From contig JAEXMB010000049.1 of the NCBI GenBank assembly GCA_023444705.1, positions 1-41,833 of the forward strand: 41,833 nucleotides of DNA, in the 5' to 3' direction. Position 1 is the stretch's first letter. Each line of letters opens with the position of its first letter. Origin of the DNA: Pseudomonadota bacterium. GTDB taxonomy: Bacteria; Pseudomonadota; Alphaproteobacteria; Micavibrionales; UBA2020. Under the pieces are notes generated by a model that was given only the letters and a program-made list of their open reading frames with translations, made no database searches and was not told the DNA's origin. Both the position numbers and the translations under genes were made by a program. This document shows, piece by piece, positions 39,450 to 41,833 of the stretch.

Positions 39450-40355
39450 ATGACGAGTGTTTTTAACGGATCATCGCAACAAAGCGGCCTGCTAGGCCTG
39501 CTCAAGAGTGCAGCACAGCGCAAGGGTGCCAGCCAGCAGGCGGGGAGCGCCGTGTTGGCCATGATCGAAAAAACAGATCCGCAAAAAGCAAAGCAGCTAA
39601 AAGAACAGCAGGAAAAATCCGGATCCGTCCTGCAACAGCTCCAATCCATGAAAAGCGACCAGAACGCCGCGCGCAAGGAAGCCGCGCGACAGAAGGTCGA
39701 ACAGCTGAAAAAGCAAATTCAGGCCCTGCGTATGCTGGCGGCGGGCGACCCCAAGGCTGCCGCACGCCGCGCAGCACAGCTGTCGCGTGAACTCGCCTCG
39801 GCGACCAAGGAATATGCAAGCGCTGGCGGCAGCACTGCCGATCTGGGCAGCACCACGGCAACGGCAGCGCCGCAAACAGCCCCCGCTGGCGAGACTGCGG
39901 GCGCACAAACAGCCGCCGCGCAAAACAGCGCCACAGCAACACCGGCCACGACACCACAAGCCCCCGCCCCCGACAGCACGGCGGAGGCGCAAGACGGCAC
40001 AGGCACACCAGCACAAGACAGCGCGGCTGCATCCGGTGACGATGCGCAAAGCGATACGCCAGATGCGCAGACCTCGGTCCGTGACAGCGTCAACGAGAAA
40101 ATGGCCGAGGCCAACAAACGTCAGGCAACGCGCGAAGCCGACACTCTGTTTTCAAACGACGTGCGCAAGCTGCTCAACGACCTCAAGCAGATCATCAAAT
40201 CCGCACAGCAGAAAATGCGCGACGGCGGCGAAAGCGGCGAAACGCAAGACACCCGCGATGCGCAAAAAGCCCTGCGCGAGGTTGAAAAGTCGCTCGCCGA
40301 TATCACGGGCGGCGGTAATGCAGGCGTTTTTAGCGCCATCAACATCACGATCTAA
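39450..40355 (+). CDS. Ala/Gln-rich coiled-coil protein, unknown function
   Basis: 301 residues. The N-terminal 120 are helical and rich in Lys, Gln and Ala with coiled-coil heptads (KQLKEQQEKSGSVLQQLQS). Residues about 125-205 are low-complexity Ala/Thr/Pro/Gln, and the last 85 form another helical domain (ADTLFSNDVRKLLNDLKQI) ending in a Gly-rich segment. No signal peptide. Preceded by a TATAAT in leaderless geometry. The last 4 bp overlap the end of the convergent HxlR gene. No family recognised. Confidence 0.72.
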   Translation: MTSVFNGSSQQSGLLGLLKSAAQRKGASQQAGSAVLAMIEKTDPQKAKQLKEQQEKSGSVLQQLQSMKSDQNAARKEAARQKVEQLKKQIQALRMLAAGDPKAAARRAAQLSRELASATKEYASAGGSTADLGSTTATAAPQTAPAGETAGAQTAAAQNSATATPATTPQAPAPDSTAEAQDGTGTPAQDSAAASGDDAQSDTPDAQTSVRDSVNEKMAEANKRQATREADTLFSNDVRKLLNDLKQIIKSAQQKMRDGGESGETQDTRDAQKALREVEKSLADITGGGNAGVFSAINITI

Positions 40356-40738
40356 ATATCGTCAGTGCGGCTGTCATAGGCCGCCTTGGATCGCTGGATG
40401 GCGTCGTAATTGTCGCGCGCCCATTCGGTCAGCCCCTTCACCGGTTCCAGCAACATGCGGCCTGTTTGCGTCAGGTCATAGTAAACGCTTGGCGGTACCG
40501 TCGGCTTGACCGTGCGCGTGACCAGCCCGCAACGCTCGAGTTCGCGCAAGGTGCGCGTTAGCATACGTTGCGAAATACCTTCGATGCTGTGATGCAGCTC
40601 GCTAAAGCGCCGCGTGCCGCCCGCAAGGATGCCGATCAGCAACAGGCTCCATTTATCGCCGACAAGGCCGAGGATCTCGCGGATCGGGCGGCAGCCTTCC
40701 TCGGTATGCTGTACGTTATTCTTAAGACGAACATCCAT
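40352..40738 (-). CDS. HxlR-family transcriptional regulator
   Basis: 128-residue winged-helix dimeric regulator. The family Cys (Cys16 in EEGCRP) can sense electrophiles or oxidants; then DKWSLLLIGIL, the recognition helix ISQRMLTRTLREL and the wing region YYDLTQTG are typical. It is divergent from the azoreductase gene over 123 bp, the classic regulator-target arrangement. It likely represses azoR and possibly itself. Confidence 0.93.
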   Translation of the reverse strand: MDVRLKNNVQHTEEGCRPIREILGLVGDKWSLLLIGILAGGTRRFSELHHSIEGISQRMLTRTLRELERCGLVTRTVKPTVPPSVYYDLTQTGRMLLEPVKGLTEWARDNYDAIQRSKAAYDSRTDDI

Positions 40739-40861
40739 GTAACCACCTGATATTTATGTGCCTTCTTGTTATCCCGCCTGCCGCTTCCTAGCTTGAGCAG
40801 GACGAAACCGCCGTTGCGGACAAAAAGTAACATAGTCACCAATATTCATGGAGCAAGAGAG
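40739..40861. promoter_or_regulatory. Divergent promoter/operator region hxlR-azoR
   Basis: 123 bp between the two divergent starts, with GTAAC-type half-sites near 40739 and AAAGTAACATAGTCACC near 40826, resembling HxlR-type operators. No exact boundary can be set by eye. Confidence 0.45.
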
Positions 40862-41458
40862 ATGACCACCGTTTTGCACATCAAATCCAGCAGCAATCTG
40901 ACCAGCGCCGCCAGCCGCAGCGTGGGCGATGCAGCCCATGCCCGTCTTGCCGCACAAGGGGCCGCGATCACCGTGCGCGATCTGGCCACCACCCCCGTGC
41001 CGCATATCGACCCCGCCTTCCTTGGTGCATTGTTTTCGGGCCAGCCTGATCCGGCGGAACTTGCACTGTCAGATACCTTGCTGGGCGAAGTCATGGATAG
41101 CGATGTGCTGCTGATCGAAGCGCCGATGTATAACTTCGGTATTCCCTCCGTACTCAAGGCCTGGATCGACCATGTGGCGCGCGCCGGCAAGGCATTTCGC
41201 TACACCGCGGATGGGCCGCAAGGCTTGCTTGACGGCAAGAAAGCCATCCTTGTGCTGTCAAGCGGCGGTATTTACAGCGAAGGCCCCGCACAGGCGCTCG
41301 ACCATCAGGAAAGCTACCTGCGCGCCATCATGAATTTCTTTGGCATCACCGATGTGCAGACGATCCGCATCGAAGGCATGGCGCTGGGCGCGGACAAGGC
41401 TAGCGCCGCACTGAAGCAGGCGCAGGAAAAAGCGGACGCTCTCAGCCTTGCCGCATAA
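40862..41458 (+). CDS. azoR: FMN-dependent NADH-azoreductase
   Basis: 198-residue flavodoxin-fold quinone/azo reductase. Phosphate-binding start HIKSSSNLTSAAS, PMYNFGIPSVLKAWIDH and the SSGGIYS loop are the family hallmarks for FMN binding. The ATG at 40862 follows GAGCAAGAGAG. Such enzymes reduce quinones and are commonly induced by electrophiles through an HxlR-type repressor, which is the neighbour here. Confidence 0.93.
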   Translation: MTTVLHIKSSSNLTSAASRSVGDAAHARLAAQGAAITVRDLATTPVPHIDPAFLGALFSGQPDPAELALSDTLLGEVMDSDVLLIEAPMYNFGIPSVLKAWIDHVARAGKAFRYTADGPQGLLDGKKAILVLSSGGIYSEGPAQALDHQESYLRAIMNFFGITDVQTIRIEGMALGADKASAALKQAQEKADALSLAA

Positions 41459-41483
41459 CGCTGTCGCCAGCGGCGGCGGCGTT

Positions 41484-41833
41484 CTAAAGCGCGATCACCC
41501 CGTACTTGATCGCCGCAAGACTGAACGCCGCCGCCGCCAGCCACAGAACAACGCCCTGCAACAAGGGGCGCAACCCCACGGCGCGCAATGTCTCGCGCGT
41601 CAGACCGGCACCGATCAAAAACAGGCATAGCACCAGCCCCTGCCGCGCCGCTTGCGCAACCAGTTGCCCCGCGCCCGACAGGGCAGGCACCCATGTCACC
41701 ACCGCCGCCATCGCGACAAACCCAAGAATAAACCACGGATAGCGGCGTTTGGGCGCCTGCTCCGCTTGTGCCGCGCTACTCTGCGTACGCCGGTGCATGT
41801 AAAACGAAATTGCGATCACCAGCGGCACGATCC
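41484..41833 (-). CDS. YeiH family putative sulfate exporter (C-terminal part; runs off window end)
   Basis: The last about 116 codons are visible and the frame is open to the window edge. Features are the final helices with the family core LFLIGAGLTRETLRAVGLRP followed by LLQGVVLWL, and a basic loop before PWFILGFVAMAAVV. The start lies beyond 41833. Convergent with azoR across 25 bp. Confidence 0.85.
   Translation of the reverse strand, partial: IVPLVIAISFYMHRRTQSSAAQAEQAPKRRYPWFILGFVAMAAVVTWVPALSGAGQLVAQAARQGLVLCLFLIGAGLTRETLRAVGLRPLLQGVVLWLAAAAFSLAAIKYGVIAL

Noticed and set aside
1..41833. CRISPR arrays, insertion sequences, integrases or phage genes
   Set aside because: No regularly spaced repeats, transposase or integrase motifs, or att-like duplications next to the tRNA were seen.

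Overview
The window reads as ordinary chromosome of a GC-rich Gram-negative bacterium, most likely an alphaproteobacterium. Pointers are a clpS-clpA pair, an ADP-heptose synthase for lipopolysaccharide, a LapG-like transglutaminase-type peptidase, class Ia ribonucleotide reductase, a short-form PhoH protein, and DotL/DotM-type coupling genes of a type IVB secretion system. No rRNA or other strong marker is present, so a finer placement (for example near Micavibrio-like lineages) is only a guess.

Layout. 1-2 kb: clpA (cut by the window edge) and clpS, minus strand. 2.2-6 kb: two tandem D,D-carboxypeptidase genes (the second with a SPOR domain), acylphosphatase and a TPR protein. 6-8.5 kb, minus: a NADAR-domain protein, a glycine-rich membrane protein and hldE. 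8.7-12 kb: a peptidase carrying an MshEN-like c-di-GMP-binding module, an aquaporin with a Cys-rich tail, two related small proteins and a two-helix membrane protein. 12-15 kb: pyruvate kinase (minus), then three small envelope proteins. 15-18.7 kb: nrdA, a 59-residue protein and nrdB behind two candidate NrdR boxes. 18.7-21.9 kb: four ankyrin-type genes in an A-B-A'-B' order that looks like a duplicated two-gene cassette. 22-23.8 kb: an unknown protein, a promoter-to-terminator leader RNA, and a PhoH-like ATPase. 23.8-28.2 kb, minus: dotM, a membrane protein and dotL. 28.5 kb: tRNA-Thr(TGT).

28.6-37.9 kb, minus, is the most unusual part. It is a long run of tightly packed genes: a 50-residue membrane protein, an OmpR-type response regulator and its kinase, a thermostable-hemolysin family protein, a fused AMP-ligase/heme-oxygenase-like diiron protein, an SDR, a TPR protein, DgkA, a PAP2 phosphatase broken by an in-frame TGA, and an EptA-type phosphoethanolamine transferase. 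Two nearly identical direct-repeat sites with 11-bp period lie before the regulator block and before the biosynthetic genes, so one two-component system may control both lipid A/phospholipid remodelling and an uncharacterised biosynthetic trio. 38-41.8 kb: a predicted gluzincin-type metalloprotein, an Ala-rich coiled-coil protein, a divergent HxlR regulator/azoreductase pair and the end of a YeiH-family transporter.

The strongest candidates for something new are the regulated biosynthetic/lipid operon with its read-through fusion and nonsense codon, the MshEN-peptidase fusion, the repeated Trp motif in the DotL tail, and the duplicated ankyrin cassette close to the secretion coupling genes.
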